Counted from the stretch's first letter, positions 26,231-34,871 are shown. The stretch: 64,000 bases of DNA from Viridibacillus arenosi (GCF_001955655.1 NZ_MSPW01000008.1:1-64000), one strand, 5' to 3'. The notes: a model not told the origin generated them from the letters alone. Translations and numbers: made by a program.

Positions 26231-27544
26231 TTGGACATAACAATCATTACGAATTTAATATTTATAACCATCTTAATCATACTAACGGCTTTCTTTGTAG
26301 CTTCAGAGTTTGCTGTTATTAAAGTACGAATGTCAAGAATTGATCAGCTAATTGAAGAAGGAAATAAAAAAGCAATCGCTGCTAAAAAAATAGTTTCAGA
26401 TTTAGATTATTATTTATCGGCCTGTCAGCTTGGTATAACTGTAACAGCTTTAGGGTTAGGTACTCTCGGAGAGCCTACAGTAGAGAAACTTCTGCATCCA
26501 GTCTTTGATTACTTCGGGATACCAGCAGCTATGTCAACTGTAGCTTCTTACGCTCTTGCGCTAATGATTATGACGTTACTTCATGTTGTATTAGGGGAGC
26601 TTGCTCCAAAAACATTGGCGATTCAGTATGCTGAACGTTTGACGTTACTACTAGCGCCAGCATTAGTAGCTTTTGGTAAAATATTCTTCCCACTTATCTG
26701 GTTCATGAATGGAACATCTCGTGCGTTACTTCGCTTAGTCGGTGTTAAACCTGCAAGTCATGAACAGGCCCATTCTGAAGAAGAACTGCAGATTATTATG
26801 ACGCAGAGCTTCCAGAGTGGAGAAATCAATCAAACTGAACTAACATACTTGCAGAACATTTTTGCATTTGATGAGCGCGTAGCAAAAGATATCATGATTC
26901 CTCGTACTCAGATGGTTGTTTTAGATAGTGTAATGGAAAAAGAAGAAATTCTACAAATAATTGATGAGCATCACTTTACGAGATACCCTATAACAGAAAA
27001 TGGGGATAAAGATAAAATTATTGGCGTAGTAAATACAAAAGAAATGGTAACGAAATATGCACTTGGTAAGGAAACAACATTACAAGAGCATATTCATAAA
27101 ATACCGTTTATTCTTGAAACCGCGCGATTACAAGATGTACTATTGAAAATGAAGAAGGATCAAATTCATATAGTAATAGTTATTGATGAGTTTGGCGGAA
27201 CTTCGGGTATTATTTCAATGGAAGATATTCTAGAGGAAATCGTTGGTGAAATCCGCGATGAATTTGATGATGATGAAATTCCAGATATTATCGAAAATAG
27301 CAGAAATGAATATTTAATTAATGGCCGCGTCCTGTTGGATGAATTAGAGAATCGATTTAATATCACATTTGAAAATACGTTTAATGTTGATACAATCGGT
27401 GGATGGATACAAGCAGAAATGTTGCAAGCAGACGGTAAGCAAGTACCAATACATCGAGAAAATCAGCAATGGAAAATCGCAAAAAGCGATAATCATCAGA
27501 TATTGCAAGTATCTTTAAAATTACAAAGTGAAGTTACTACTTAA
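26231..27544 (+). CDS. CNNM/CorC (hemolysin-family) membrane protein with CBS domains
   Basis: Integral membrane protein of 437 residues of the DUF21-CBS-CorC family, linked to Mg2+ or Co2+ efflux (B. subtilis YhdP/YrkA/MpfA group). The N-terminal DUF21 domain with about four membrane segments spans residues 1-190 (A-F-F-V-A-S-E-F-A near 20 and G-E-L-A-P-K-T near 122). Two CBS domains follow (about 205-325, including M-I-P-R-T-Q-M), then a CorC C-terminal domain with the G-x-T-x-G-I-I-S-M-E-D motif near 320 and an acidic stretch at about 337-350. The TTG start is forced by an upstream stop. Single gene with a terminator. Confidence 0.9.
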   Translation: MDITIITNLIFITILIILTAFFVASEFAVIKVRMSRIDQLIEEGNKKAIAAKKIVSDLDYYLSACQLGITVTALGLGTLGEPTVEKLLHPVFDYFGIPAAMSTVASYALALMIMTLLHVVLGELAPKTLAIQYAERLTLLLAPALVAFGKIFFPLIWFMNGTSRALLRLVGVKPASHEQAHSEEELQIIMTQSFQSGEINQTELTYLQNIFAFDERVAKDIMIPRTQMVVLDSVMEKEEILQIIDEHHFTRYPITENGDKDKIIGVVNTKEMVTKYALGKETTLQEHIHKIPFILETARLQDVLLKMKKDQIHIVIVIDEFGGTSGIISMEDILEEIVGEIRDEFDDDEIPDIIENSRNEYLINGRVLLDELENRFNITFENTFNVDTIGGWIQAEMLQADGKQVPIHRENQQWKIAKSDNHQILQVSLKLQSEVTT

Positions 27545-27647
27545 TGAATATAATAAACAGTAGTTGTTAAACTAGCTCTTAGAATTTTATATTGAAGAGT
27601 AGAACAATCAATACCATTAGAAAAACTGAATACAAATATTAAGAAAA

Positions 27648-27696
27648 AAGAATCCATTTTGGTCACTAGTTTATGCCAAAATGGATTCTTTTTATT
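27648..27696 (+). terminator. Rho-independent terminator (AATCCATTTTG hairpin, copy 2)
   Basis: Perfect 15-bp stem AAGAATCCATTTTGG / CCAAAATGGATTCTT with a 13-base loop and a T run. It has the same core as the hairpins at 23799 and 28643. Confidence 0.9.
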
Positions 27697-27963
27697 TGTA
27701 GCCGAATATTAGAAGAAAAAAATCTAAAGATAGTCATTTTATTTAATATGAAGTTTTAAAACCAAATTTTATAATCAATTGCTGCAAAAAACACTGTTAA
27801 AAGTATAGGTAATATTATTGTAATTTTGAAAGTTTTGGTAGTGTAATGGGCCCTAACCATTGTCATAATCATATTTACAAAAAATGATCTATTCCTCTAG
27901 ATTTACATTTTTAGTTAGATTTTCGCATAAAGTATTTACATGTTCAATTTTTGGGGGAATTCT

Positions 27964-28542
27964 ATGTATTTTATAAAAAAAAGTATTGTTATAGTTGTTG
28001 GGAGTATTTTAGTATCCTTAGGAATTAATCTATTCTTAGCTCCATATGAGGTATTAGATGGTGGAATTATTGGAATAGGTTTAATATCTAATTATTTATG
28101 GGGACTACAAACTGGATTCATCATAATACTTTTAAGTATTCCAATATTTATTATTGCATGGATTTACTATAGAGATTACTTTTATAATAGTTTGCATGGT
28201 CTGCTTGTTTCCTCCTTTTTTATAGATATTTTAGAGCCCTTTGATTATCTTGTACATATTGATCCCATTTACAGTTCGATAATAGGGGGAGTTTTTATAG
28301 GTCTTGGTATTGGTCTAATGTTAAGGTATAAGACAAGTACAGGTGGTACAGATTTAATAGCTCAGTTTTTAAGTGATAAAACGGGAGTCAATGTTGGGAT
28401 ACTAATATTCATCATTGATTCATTCGTTATCTTAATGGGGGGCCTCTTACTATCTTATGATACTTTTTTCTTGTCTATCATCACGATACTTGTTGTTGGG
28501 ATGACTACTAGTTTTTTTACAAGAACAATGGTACAAACTTGA
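27964..28542 (+). CDS. YitT-family membrane protein, short form
   Basis: Membrane protein of about 192 residues with five to six hydrophobic segments and the YitT-family motifs L-A-P-Y-E-V-L-D-G-G-I-I-G-I-G near residue 24 and T-S-T-G-G-T-D near 128. Usual YitT proteins have about 280 residues with a cytoplasmic DUF2179 domain at the C-terminus; this one ends directly after the membrane part. Start ATG 27964 is set by GGGGGAA; the longer frame from 27940 would precede the site. Function of the family is unknown. Confidence 0.8.
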   Translation: MYFIKKSIVIVVGSILVSLGINLFLAPYEVLDGGIIGIGLISNYLWGLQTGFIIILLSIPIFIIAWIYYRDYFYNSLHGLLVSSFFIDILEPFDYLVHIDPIYSSIIGGVFIGLGIGLMLRYKTSTGGTDLIAQFLSDKTGVNVGILIFIIDSFVILMGGLLLSYDTFFLSIITILVVGMTTSFFTRTMVQT

Positions 28543-28642
28543 AATGTTGTAGAAGGATATCTCTCCTCCGTACAATTGGCTTACGAGAATTACTTAACTG
28601 TTTAAATAACTTATGGTATTAGTCATAAAAAATGTTAAAAGT

Positions 28643-28688
28643 AAAAAATCCATGTTGACAGTTGTTATAGTCAAAATGGATTTTTTTG
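28643..28688 (+). terminator. Rho-independent terminator (AATCCATTTTG hairpin, copy 3)
   Basis: Arms AAAAAATCCATGTTGAC and GTCAAAATGGATTTTTT with one mismatch, a 10-base loop and a T run. It ends the YitT unit. Confidence 0.8.
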
Positions 28689-28848
28689 TTTGTTATATAA
28701 TTTTCATATAATAATTTTTGATTTCTACTGTATTATGGAAGGTTTCACTTTAAAATGGAAATAGTTGTGTTTTTGTAATTATAAAGAATTTATTAAGTTT
28801 CAAAAAAAGAGATTTGGCTATGATACATTGTTTTCAGGAGGAATCATT

Positions 28849-29550
28849 ATGAAATGGCAGTTATTACTTGTGGAAGATGACATTGAAATTGCACGTGTTG
28901 TACGTGATACATTTTTGCGAGAAGGATACGGTATTGCTTGGGCAACGACGGGGTTAGAAGGCTGGGAAGATTTTCAGAGCAACACGTATGACCTTGTATT
29001 GGTTGATCTAATGCTACCAGAAATGGATGGACTAACACTATGTCAAAATATCCGTTGGAAAAGCGATGTTCCAATCATCATTATTAGCGCTCGTAAAGAG
29101 GATGAGGATAAAGTAGAGGGCCTACATTTAGGAGCGGATGATTATTTAGCGAAACCTTTTAGTTTGGCAGAGTTAAAGGCAAGAGTTGAATCCCAACTTC
29201 GTCGTTGGCGACGCTATCAAGGAGTTCCAGAAACTAATGTTATAACAACATTTTCGAATGGTTTAACAATCGATTTAAAAAACGAGAAAATTTACCGCCA
29301 TAACGAGGAAATCCATTTAACACAAAAAGAGTTCGCGTTACTCACTGTAATGGTACAAAATCCACAACGAGTTTTCTCGAAAAGTGAGTTGTATCAGCAT
29401 ATATGGCAACAAGTAGATGCAGATGGTTTACAAACCGTTACCGTTCACGTCAAAGGCTTGCGTGAAAAGTTAAACGATCCTGTCAAAAATCCCTATTTTA
29501 TTCAAACCGTGTGGGGGAAAGGGTATCGTTTTATAGGTGAACCATTATGA
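28849..29550 (+). CDS. OmpR-family response regulator
   Basis: Two-component response regulator of 233 residues. A receiver domain (about 1-120) has the phosphoacceptor Asp53 in L-V-D-L-M-L-P and Lys in A-K-P-F, and a winged-helix DNA-binding domain (about 135-230) ends in W-G-K-G-Y-R-F. The start at 28849 is fixed by AGGAGG at 28837-28842; the longer open frame to 28765 lacks a site. Its stop overlaps the kinase start by four bases (ATGA), so the two are co-translated. Confidence 0.95.
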   Translation: MKWQLLLVEDDIEIARVVRDTFLREGYGIAWATTGLEGWEDFQSNTYDLVLVDLMLPEMDGLTLCQNIRWKSDVPIIIISARKEDEDKVEGLHLGADDYLAKPFSLAELKARVESQLRRWRRYQGVPETNVITTFSNGLTIDLKNEKIYRHNEEIHLTQKEFALLTVMVQNPQRVFSKSELYQHIWQQVDADGLQTVTVHVKGLREKLNDPVKNPYFIQTVWGKGYRFIGEPL

Positions 29551-31028
29551 AGCTGAAAACTTGGTTATTGCTGTCTTATTTTATCGTCATGATCCTCCCT
29601 TTAGCTGCAGCCTACGCACTTTTTGCATCGGTTAACGCTTATCATGAAGATCGCAACGTAGAAGAGTATTTTGAAAAGTGGACAGAGCTTCAGCAAATAT
29701 CGACTGTATTAAAAGATCCGAAACTGTATGAACAACGGATTGAAAGACCACAAGTTGAGGAAATAGCGAATGCACAAACTGCTATTATTCTATACCGTAA
29801 TGATGGACTTCCATTGTATAATTCAGACCCTCTTGTGAACTCAGTGAGCATGTCAGAATCTAAAGAATCACTGTATAAAAACTTATTTCAATTTGAAAAT
29901 AATTATCGTAATTACTCGTATAAGGAACCTGTTTTTTCAGGAAATGAATTAGTCGGTTTTTTTGAAGTCAGTTTAGCAAGAGATGAGTGGATTGATGGTG
30001 TTAATAATCGTACTTGGACTGTCATTGCTATTTTTATCGGTATTTTCTTTATCATTTTCATAAGTGTTTCAGTCCTAGTTAATCGCAAGTTAAACAAAAG
30101 ACTAACGCTATTGATGAAACAAATGACGGCATTTGCTAGTAGTGAAAAGGTTGAAGATATGCAAACCACAAACGATGAAATAGGCGAGCTAACGTCGAGC
30201 TTTTACAGTATGCGTAAGCAAATTGAAGAAGCGAGAGAGAGAATTGCTAAAGAGCAACAGGAAAAAGAATATATGATTGCGACTATTTCACACGATTTAA
30301 AAACACCTTTAACTTCCATTCGAGCGTATGCAGAATCATTGTCAGCAGAACGAAATTTAGTAGATGAAGAGCGTGAGGAATACAGGGAAATCATCATAAA
30401 CAAAGCAAATTATATGCAGCAAATGTTAGATGATTTACTTATGTATACCTTATTACAATCGTCAACATATGAAATGGATCTTGTTCAAGTAGAAGGCAGT
30501 GAGTTTTTTGACATGTTGTTATCTGATTATGAACCATTATGCTATGACAAAAACATTACATTAGAAGTGCAAAGTGAAATAGAAGGCATTTTTAATGTTA
30601 ATCCAAAGCAGCTTATGCGTGTAACAGATAATCTAATGAGTAATGCGATTCAACATACACCAAAAGAAGGAGCTATTTGGCTAGCAGCGGTATCTTCAGA
30701 AAACTTACCTAAGTGGGTTTTCCCTTATGTTACACAAGAGCTGAAGTTAGATGGACCACTACTAATCGTTCAAAATAGTGGTGAAGGAATTGACAAAGAA
30801 GCGCTTAATCACGTGTTTGAACCATTATTTCAAGCAGATGTAGCGAGAAGTAAAAAAGGTGTAAGTGGTACAGGACTTGGACTTAGTATCACGAAACAAA
30901 TAATTGAAAAGCATGGTGGCAGAGTGCAAATGATGTCCCATAAAACAATAGGAAGTTGTGTCATATGCAAGTTCCCTACATTAGAAGGAAAAGGTGATAA
31001 TAATGAAAACGATATTAAAAACGTTTAG
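29547..31028 (+). CDS. Sensor histidine kinase
   Basis: Membrane sensor of 493 residues. A first membrane segment (about 7-28), an extracellular domain of about 130 residues, a second segment (about 160-180), a HAMP domain (about 183-235) and a kinase core. The phosphorylated His249 lies in I-S-H-D-L-K-T-P-L, the N box in N-L-M-S-N-A-I-Q-H, and the nucleotide-binding G boxes are G-E-G-I-D and G-T-G-L-G-L-S. It forms a three-gene operon with the regulator before it and a lipoprotein that overlaps its 3' end. The signal is unknown; the lipoprotein may be part of the sensing system. Confidence 0.95.
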   Translation: MKLKTWLLLSYFIVMILPLAAAYALFASVNAYHEDRNVEEYFEKWTELQQISTVLKDPKLYEQRIERPQVEEIANAQTAIILYRNDGLPLYNSDPLVNSVSMSESKESLYKNLFQFENNYRNYSYKEPVFSGNELVGFFEVSLARDEWIDGVNNRTWTVIAIFIGIFFIIFISVSVLVNRKLNKRLTLLMKQMTAFASSEKVEDMQTTNDEIGELTSSFYSMRKQIEEARERIAKEQQEKEYMIATISHDLKTPLTSIRAYAESLSAERNLVDEEREEYREIIINKANYMQQMLDDLLMYTLLQSSTYEMDLVQVEGSEFFDMLLSDYEPLCYDKNITLEVQSEIEGIFNVNPKQLMRVTDNLMSNAIQHTPKEGAIWLAAVSSENLPKWVFPYVTQELKLDGPLLIVQNSGEGIDKEALNHVFEPLFQADVARSKKGVSGTGLGLSITKQIIEKHGGRVQMMSHKTIGSCVICKFPTLEGKGDNNENDIKNV

Positions 31029-32076
31029 TTTAATAGGTGTCATGACAATTGGTTTAGTTGGTTGCACTACAGAAGAAAGTCAGTATTCACCGGAGCAAGT
31101 AATTCAAAACACATTAAAGGACTCCAAACCAGTAGGTCCTTACTACGGAGAATATGACATGACAATTTCAAATGAAAAAATGCATGTTAAAGAATGGATT
31201 GGCGAAGATAGCAAACGACGCATTGAAATTAGTGATGAAAAAGGTAAACAACAATCACTTTCAGTAAATGACGGTGAAAACATGACAAGTTATGATCAAG
31301 CTCAAAATACAGCTATTGTAATGTCGATAACAGATGAATTAAAAGATATTTCTCAATCTTCACCAAAGGAACAAGCTGAACTATTGTTAAAAGCAGTCAA
31401 GGATACGCATGATATAGCACTTAAAGGAGAAGAGAAAATCTTAGATCGCAAGACATATCATTTAGTTGCTAAAGGAAAAGGAGAAAAAACGCTTTTCGGT
31501 GATATAGAAATGTGGGTTGATAAAGAAAATTGGATGGTGTTAAAAACCAACATTTCAACTGTTGGTGGAGATACACAAATGGAATACACAAAAATCGATT
31601 TTGATGCAAAAATACCTGACAGTAAATTTAAACTTGAATTGCCAAAGGATGTAAAAATACAAAAACTTGATAGTACGATGAAATCAGAACAAATAACATC
31701 TGATGAACTTCCTTCTGTATTCAAAAAAGCATATCTCTATTTTCCGGAAAAAGGTAAATTAAAGATAGCTAAAATTGAAGTAATGGATGTGGTTGATCAT
31801 AAGGAGTTAGCTATTGAGTATGAAAAGGATGGAGTAGTTTACTTCTCGCTTTCAGTTTTCCCAACACAAAAAGATATGGGAGAAAAAACAGAAACAATTC
31901 CTGGAGAAAAACAAGTGAAAGTTCGTGGACAAAAAGGTTCTATCATGGAAATGAAAACTTTCCGAAGCGTTTCTTGGTCAGAAAAGGGTTTTAACTACAC
32001 AATCATGCCAACGAATCCGGATTTAAAAATGAAAGAAATCTTGAAAATGGTTGAAGATATGAAATTAGTAAAATAG
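31003..32076 (+). CDS. LolA-like outer-surface lipoprotein
   Basis: Exported lipoprotein of about 357 residues; signal peptide ends G-L-V-G-C (Cys21). The mature part has the half-barrel pattern of LolA/LppX-type lipid-binding proteins: repeated amphipathic strands with M-W-V-D-K-E-N-W near residue 170 and F-K-L-E-L-P-K-D-V near 205, as in Bacillus outer-membrane lipoprotein-sorting-like proteins, followed by a second domain resembling DUF4367-type regions. The start ATG 31003 follows AAAGGTG and lies within the 3' end of the kinase gene, so translation is coupled. A hairpin follows. A role in sensing or carrying lipid for the two-component system is inference from position. Confidence 0.82.
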   Translation: MKTILKTFSLIGVMTIGLVGCTTEESQYSPEQVIQNTLKDSKPVGPYYGEYDMTISNEKMHVKEWIGEDSKRRIEISDEKGKQQSLSVNDGENMTSYDQAQNTAIVMSITDELKDISQSSPKEQAELLLKAVKDTHDIALKGEEKILDRKTYHLVAKGKGEKTLFGDIEMWVDKENWMVLKTNISTVGGDTQMEYTKIDFDAKIPDSKFKLELPKDVKIQKLDSTMKSEQITSDELPSVFKKAYLYFPEKGKLKIAKIEVMDVVDHKELAIEYEKDGVVYFSLSVFPTQKDMGEKTETIPGEKQVKVRGQKGSIMEMKTFRSVSWSEKGFNYTIMPTNPDLKMKEILKMVEDMKLVK

Positions 32077-32087
32077 ATAAATCTATT

Positions 32088-32121
32088 AAACCGTTAGCAG
32101 CTGAAGTTGCTAACGGTTTTA
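32088..32121 (+). terminator. Hairpin after the two-component operon
   Basis: Perfect 12-bp stem AAACCGTTAGCA / TGCTAACGGTTT with an 8-base loop, followed by only a short T tract, so read-through into the small gene at 32136 is possible. Confidence 0.6.
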
Positions 32122-32135
32122 AAGGGGTTTTTAAG

Positions 32136-32426
32136 TTGAGTTATGACTTTATTTGGCTAGGCTTCTGTATTTTAATAGCTAGTTATTTAATAGGGAATGG
32201 TTTGAAAAACTTCGGCAATCCAAATGCAAAGAGTTTACTGGATATACTGAATGATGAAGAAGAAATTGAATTAGTCTCTGCAAAGGAATTACACGTATTT
32301 TTAAATGTACCAAAAGAAGCGACAAGTAATTTTATTTACGAGCATCCAGAGGTACCATTTATTGAAATGAATGGACATATCTTTTTCCAGAAAAAAAGGA
32401 TATGTGAATGGTTGGAGCAGCAATAA
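32136..32426 (+). CDS. Small membrane protein with excisionase-like helix-turn-helix tail
   Basis: About 96 residues starting with TTG 32136 after AAAGGGG. Residues 5-22 form one membrane segment. The C-terminal half (about 45-94: S-A-K-E-L-H-V-F-L-N-V-P, then F-I-E-M-N-G-H-I-F-F, ending R-I-C-E-W-L) resembles the MerR/excisionase-type DNA-binding fold, although anchoring such a domain to the membrane is unusual. It lies just behind the two-component operon and has its own terminator. Function is unknown. Confidence 0.65.
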   Translation: MSYDFIWLGFCILIASYLIGNGLKNFGNPNAKSLLDILNDEEEIELVSAKELHVFLNVPKEATSNFIYEHPEVPFIEMNGHIFFQKKRICEWLEQQ

Positions 32427-32517
32427 CTTTGTATGTATTGAAGAGAATTTATAGACCTTTCATGAGCAAGAGATAATAATAGATGATTCATTATCATGTA
32501 ATTTACATATGAGCACC

Positions 32518-32545
32518 AAAGGAACCAAATTAGGTTCCTTTTTAG
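32518..32545 (+). terminator. Rho-independent terminator
   Basis: Stem AAAGGAACC (32518-32526) with GGTTCCTTT (32533-32541), a 6-base loop and a T run. Confidence 0.8.
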
Positions 32546-32935
32546 TTGGTTAAAGAAAATATTAGGCAAAATTTTACATCGTTCTGTTATAATTAAATTG
32601 AATACTTTGAAAATAGTGAGAGTTGGAGTGGTTTTATTAAATACATGTATAAAAGTGAGCGTGCGTTCTAGGGGACGATGCCTTTGTCAGTGATTGAAAA
32701 AGAACACCTACTAGTGGAGGGTGGCGTTGACTGTCCTACAGTGGTTGATACAAATACATAAAGTCAATCGAGGTCCGGATCTTGAGATGAAAAAAGCTCA
32801 AGTGAAGCAGGAACTAGAAGTAATCGCTTCGTAAATCGAGGCGGTGAATGGGTCCATTTTTTTCAAAAGCCTGAAGCTACAATTTGTAGTAAAAACGAAC
32901 GGAACCCTTTCTCCATAGATGAAAATAACATCTTG
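32546..32935. other. Spacer with possible decayed coding sequence
   Basis: About 390 bases. In the frame of the following RNHCP gene the sequence is open from 32786 and reads sensibly (G-G-E-W-V-H-F-F-Q-K-P-E and I-L-E-E-W-H), with a TGA at 32783 and TAG/TAA further upstream. This suggests that an older, longer reading frame or a separate gene decayed here. I do not recognise it. Confidence 0.35.
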
Positions 32936-32947
32936 GAGGAATGGCAC

Positions 32948-33263
32948 GTGAGCAGAAAAACAGAAAATACAGCATTTCAATGTGAGCAATGTGGCGCGCA
33001 AATTGAACCATTAACAAATGGAAGCTTTCGCAATCAATCATTGTCCTTACTGCTTATATTCAAAGCATATGGATGAAAAGCCAGGTGACCGTGCAAGTGT
33101 ATGTAGGGGGTTAATGGCCCCTATCGGTATGGAATACTCGAGTAAGAAAGGGTACCAACTGATTCATGAATGTCTACAATGTGGCAAGGTAGGTAAAAAT
33201 AAAGTAGCAATAAATACGATTCAAGAAGATCAGCTTATTTCTTTTATGAAATCGGTGGTTTAA
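32948..33263 (+). pseudogene. RNHCP-domain protein, frameshifted by a 4-bp duplication
   Basis: GTG 32948, preceded by GGAGGA at 7 bases, opens a zinc-ribbon-like protein: C-E-Q-C-G then S-F-R-N, after which the expected R-N-H-C-P-Y-C motif is interrupted. At 33032-33039 AATC occurs twice in tandem. Removing one copy restores R-N-H-C-P-Y-C and joins the downstream frame (G-D-R-A-S-V-C, then C-L-Q-C-G near the end), which runs to 33263. The restored protein of about 103 residues has the normal length and all four C-x-x-C half sites of RNHCP proteins, whose function is unknown. The lesion is a single slippage event, so it is recent or a sequencing artefact. Confidence 0.8.
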
Positions 33264-33373
33264 TAAATCTACTGTGTTCAAAGTTTTTTTATCAGTATAA
33301 ATAATACTGGGCAAATAAAAGGATATTCCGAATAGGGAATCCTTTTATTTATTTGTTAAGAAGGGTGATAAAA

Positions 33374-33796
33374 ATGATAAACGAAAATGAAATTATTGTA
33401 GCTGTTAAAGGCATTATTTTAAATGAAGGAAAATTATTGATTGTCCAACGAGATCATAATGATGAAATCGGTGGGGGTACTTGGGAATGCGTTGGGGGAG
33501 AAGTAGAGTTCGGAGAAGATTTAGAAGCGGCATTAGTACGAGAAATTAAAGAAGAAGTAGGTATAAATGCCACTGTCTTGAATATTTTATATGCCACTAC
33601 TTTTAACACCATTGCAACAAGACAAGTCGTTATTTTAGCTTACTTATGTAAAGCCATAGATAAAAAAATAGTTTTGTCCAAAGAACATATTGCATATCAG
33701 TGGTCAATAAAAGAGCAAGCGAGGTTGTTATTAGCACCCGAAATCATTAGTGATTTTGAGAAAAATAGTGTTTTTTCTTTGAATGAATGGCATTGA
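33374..33796 (+). CDS. NUDIX hydrolase
   Basis: Pyrophosphohydrolase of about 140 residues. The Nudix box G-G-E-V-E-F-G-E with R-E-I-K-E-E-V-G-I (about 44-65) is complete, so Mg2+-dependent hydrolysis of a nucleoside diphosphate derivative is expected; the substrate is not deducible. Start ATG 33374 is set by AAGAAGGGTGAT; a TTG at 33353 lies upstream of the site. It follows the broken RNHCP gene by about 110 bases. Confidence 0.9.
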   Translation: MINENEIIVAVKGIILNEGKLLIVQRDHNDEIGGGTWECVGGEVEFGEDLEAALVREIKEEVGINATVLNILYATTFNTIATRQVVILAYLCKAIDKKIVLSKEHIAYQWSIKEQARLLLAPEIISDFEKNSVFSLNEWH

Positions 33797-33822
33797 TACA
33801 TATTGTTAAATTATGCCTATCT

Positions 33823-34313
33823 TTAGACTGCTAGATATTTATAGGTTGCAGCTCTAACTAATTGTTCTAGAGCAAAATTCAAAATAATAAATGATGATCC
33901 AATAAGCGTGACCGTGACATAATCTTTCGTATAGTCAAATGAAAGACTACTTGCTCCGCGCCAAGTAATGATTGTGTTAACTAATGGGAAGCCCAAGATA
34001 ATTACAAATATCCCTAATAATAAACAACCATAAAAAGAAAGTGAAGATACATGTTTAATTTGCTTATAATCTTTTTCCCCTAAAAGTCTTGATATATAAG
34101 TAGCTCCACCAACCCCAATTAGACTACCAAATGCCATAAGAATGGCGAAAACAGGTAACGTTAATGTTATCGCTGCAAGCATTTATGAGTTATTGAGCAT
34201 GCCAATGAAATATGCGTTTTGAATGGAATACACAGCATCATAGGTACGGAGAAGTGAGCAACTGCTTTATGGATCGAAGCCTTTTCAAAATAGTAGATGT
34301 TTTCGTTGTCCAT
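33823..34313 (-). pseudogene. MATE-family efflux pump, N-terminal remnant
   Basis: Minus-strand remains of a multidrug/Na+ antiporter. From ATG 34313 (site GAGGTGATT) the protein begins N-E-N-I-Y-Y-F-E-K-A with S-V-P-M-M-L, then a frame change near 34250 leads to Y-S-I-Q-N-A-Y-F-I-G, followed by an in-frame TAA and continuation as M-L-A-A-I-T-L-T-L-P with the MATE motifs G-V-G-G-A-T-Y-I-S-R-L-L-G and E-K-D-Y near residue 70. The sequence ends after about 150 residues, whereas intact MATE proteins have about 450, so two thirds are deleted. The MarR gene upstream and a shared palindrome indicate an old drug-responsive operon. Confidence 0.8.
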
Positions 34314-34359
34314 CTATAATCACCTCGTTCTAAATTAGTATATCGTTTGAATTCTAATT

Positions 34360-34380
34360 AATTAGATATCTAACTAATTA
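34360..34380. promoter_or_regulatory. MarR-type operator, copy 1 (before MATE remnant)
   Basis: AATTAGATATCTAACTAATTA, with the perfect palindrome TTAGATATCTAA, lies between marR and the MATE remnant. It matches the site at 34850-34871 in 18-19 of 21 positions. Confidence 0.6.
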
Positions 34381-34400
34381 ATTATAAAAACTGACATTAA

Positions 34401-34784
34401 TCAGCTTTTATAATCAAGATTATTGATTACTTTATCTAACATGTTGGATAAAGCATCTTTTTCCTTATCATCAAGACCGTTTACCATAGTAGTTTCCATT
34501 TCTTTGAAAAAATCATTGAAATCTTCAACCAGATTTTTACCTTTAGGCAGTACATGAATGATTCTTCTACGTTCATCCTTCATATCTACTTTTCTTTCGA
34601 TAAAACCCTTTTTTTCTAAATTGTGTACAATACTACTAATGGTTGATCCTTTTCGTTGGAAAGCACGTTCCATATCCTTTTGTGAGATACCTTCATCTTC
34701 ATGCTGGAATAGATAACCGATGAAACGAGCCTGCTCTAACGTTAAATTATAAGTTTCTAGTTTTTTATCCCCAATTGTTTTCAT
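34401..34784 (-). CDS. MarR-family transcription regulator (natural start may be lost)
   Basis: Winged-helix repressor; 127 residues from ATG 34784. The wing and recognition helix (G-S-T-I-S-S-I-V-H-N-L-E-K-K-G-F near 47-62, D-E-R-R-R near 72) are intact. The reading frame remains open and protein-like upstream (F-Q-H-Q-F-I-T-I-G-H-R), ending at a well-placed site GGAGT (34841-34845) whose expected start position at 34830-34832 reads ATT instead of ATG. ATG 34784 has no ribosome site. So either the start codon has mutated and expression is low, or ATT is used. It probably repressed itself and the MATE gene through the two palindromes. Confidence 0.8.
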   Translation of the reverse strand: MKTIGDKKLETYNLTLEQARFIGYLFQHEDEGISQKDMERAFQRKGSTISSIVHNLEKKGFIERKVDMKDERRRIIHVLPKGKNLVEDFNDFFKEMETTMVNGLDDKEKDALSNMLDKVINNLDYKS

Positions 34785-34849
34785 TCTATGGCCAATTGTA
34801 ATGAATTGATGTTGAAATGTTACGTCTTTAATAATTAATCACTCCAATT

Positions 34850-34871
34850 AATTAGAATTCTAACTAATATT
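34850..34871. promoter_or_regulatory. MarR-type operator, copy 2 (before marR)
   Basis: AATTAGAATTCTAACTAATA, containing the perfect palindrome TTAGAATTCTAA, lies directly before the marR ribosome site, in the same orientation as copy 1. Position fits autorepression. Confidence 0.6.

Noticed and set aside
32633-32935. Possible T-box or other riboswitch before the RNHCP gene
   Set aside because: No T-box sequence and no terminator/antiterminator pair seen; the text fits decayed coding sequence better.
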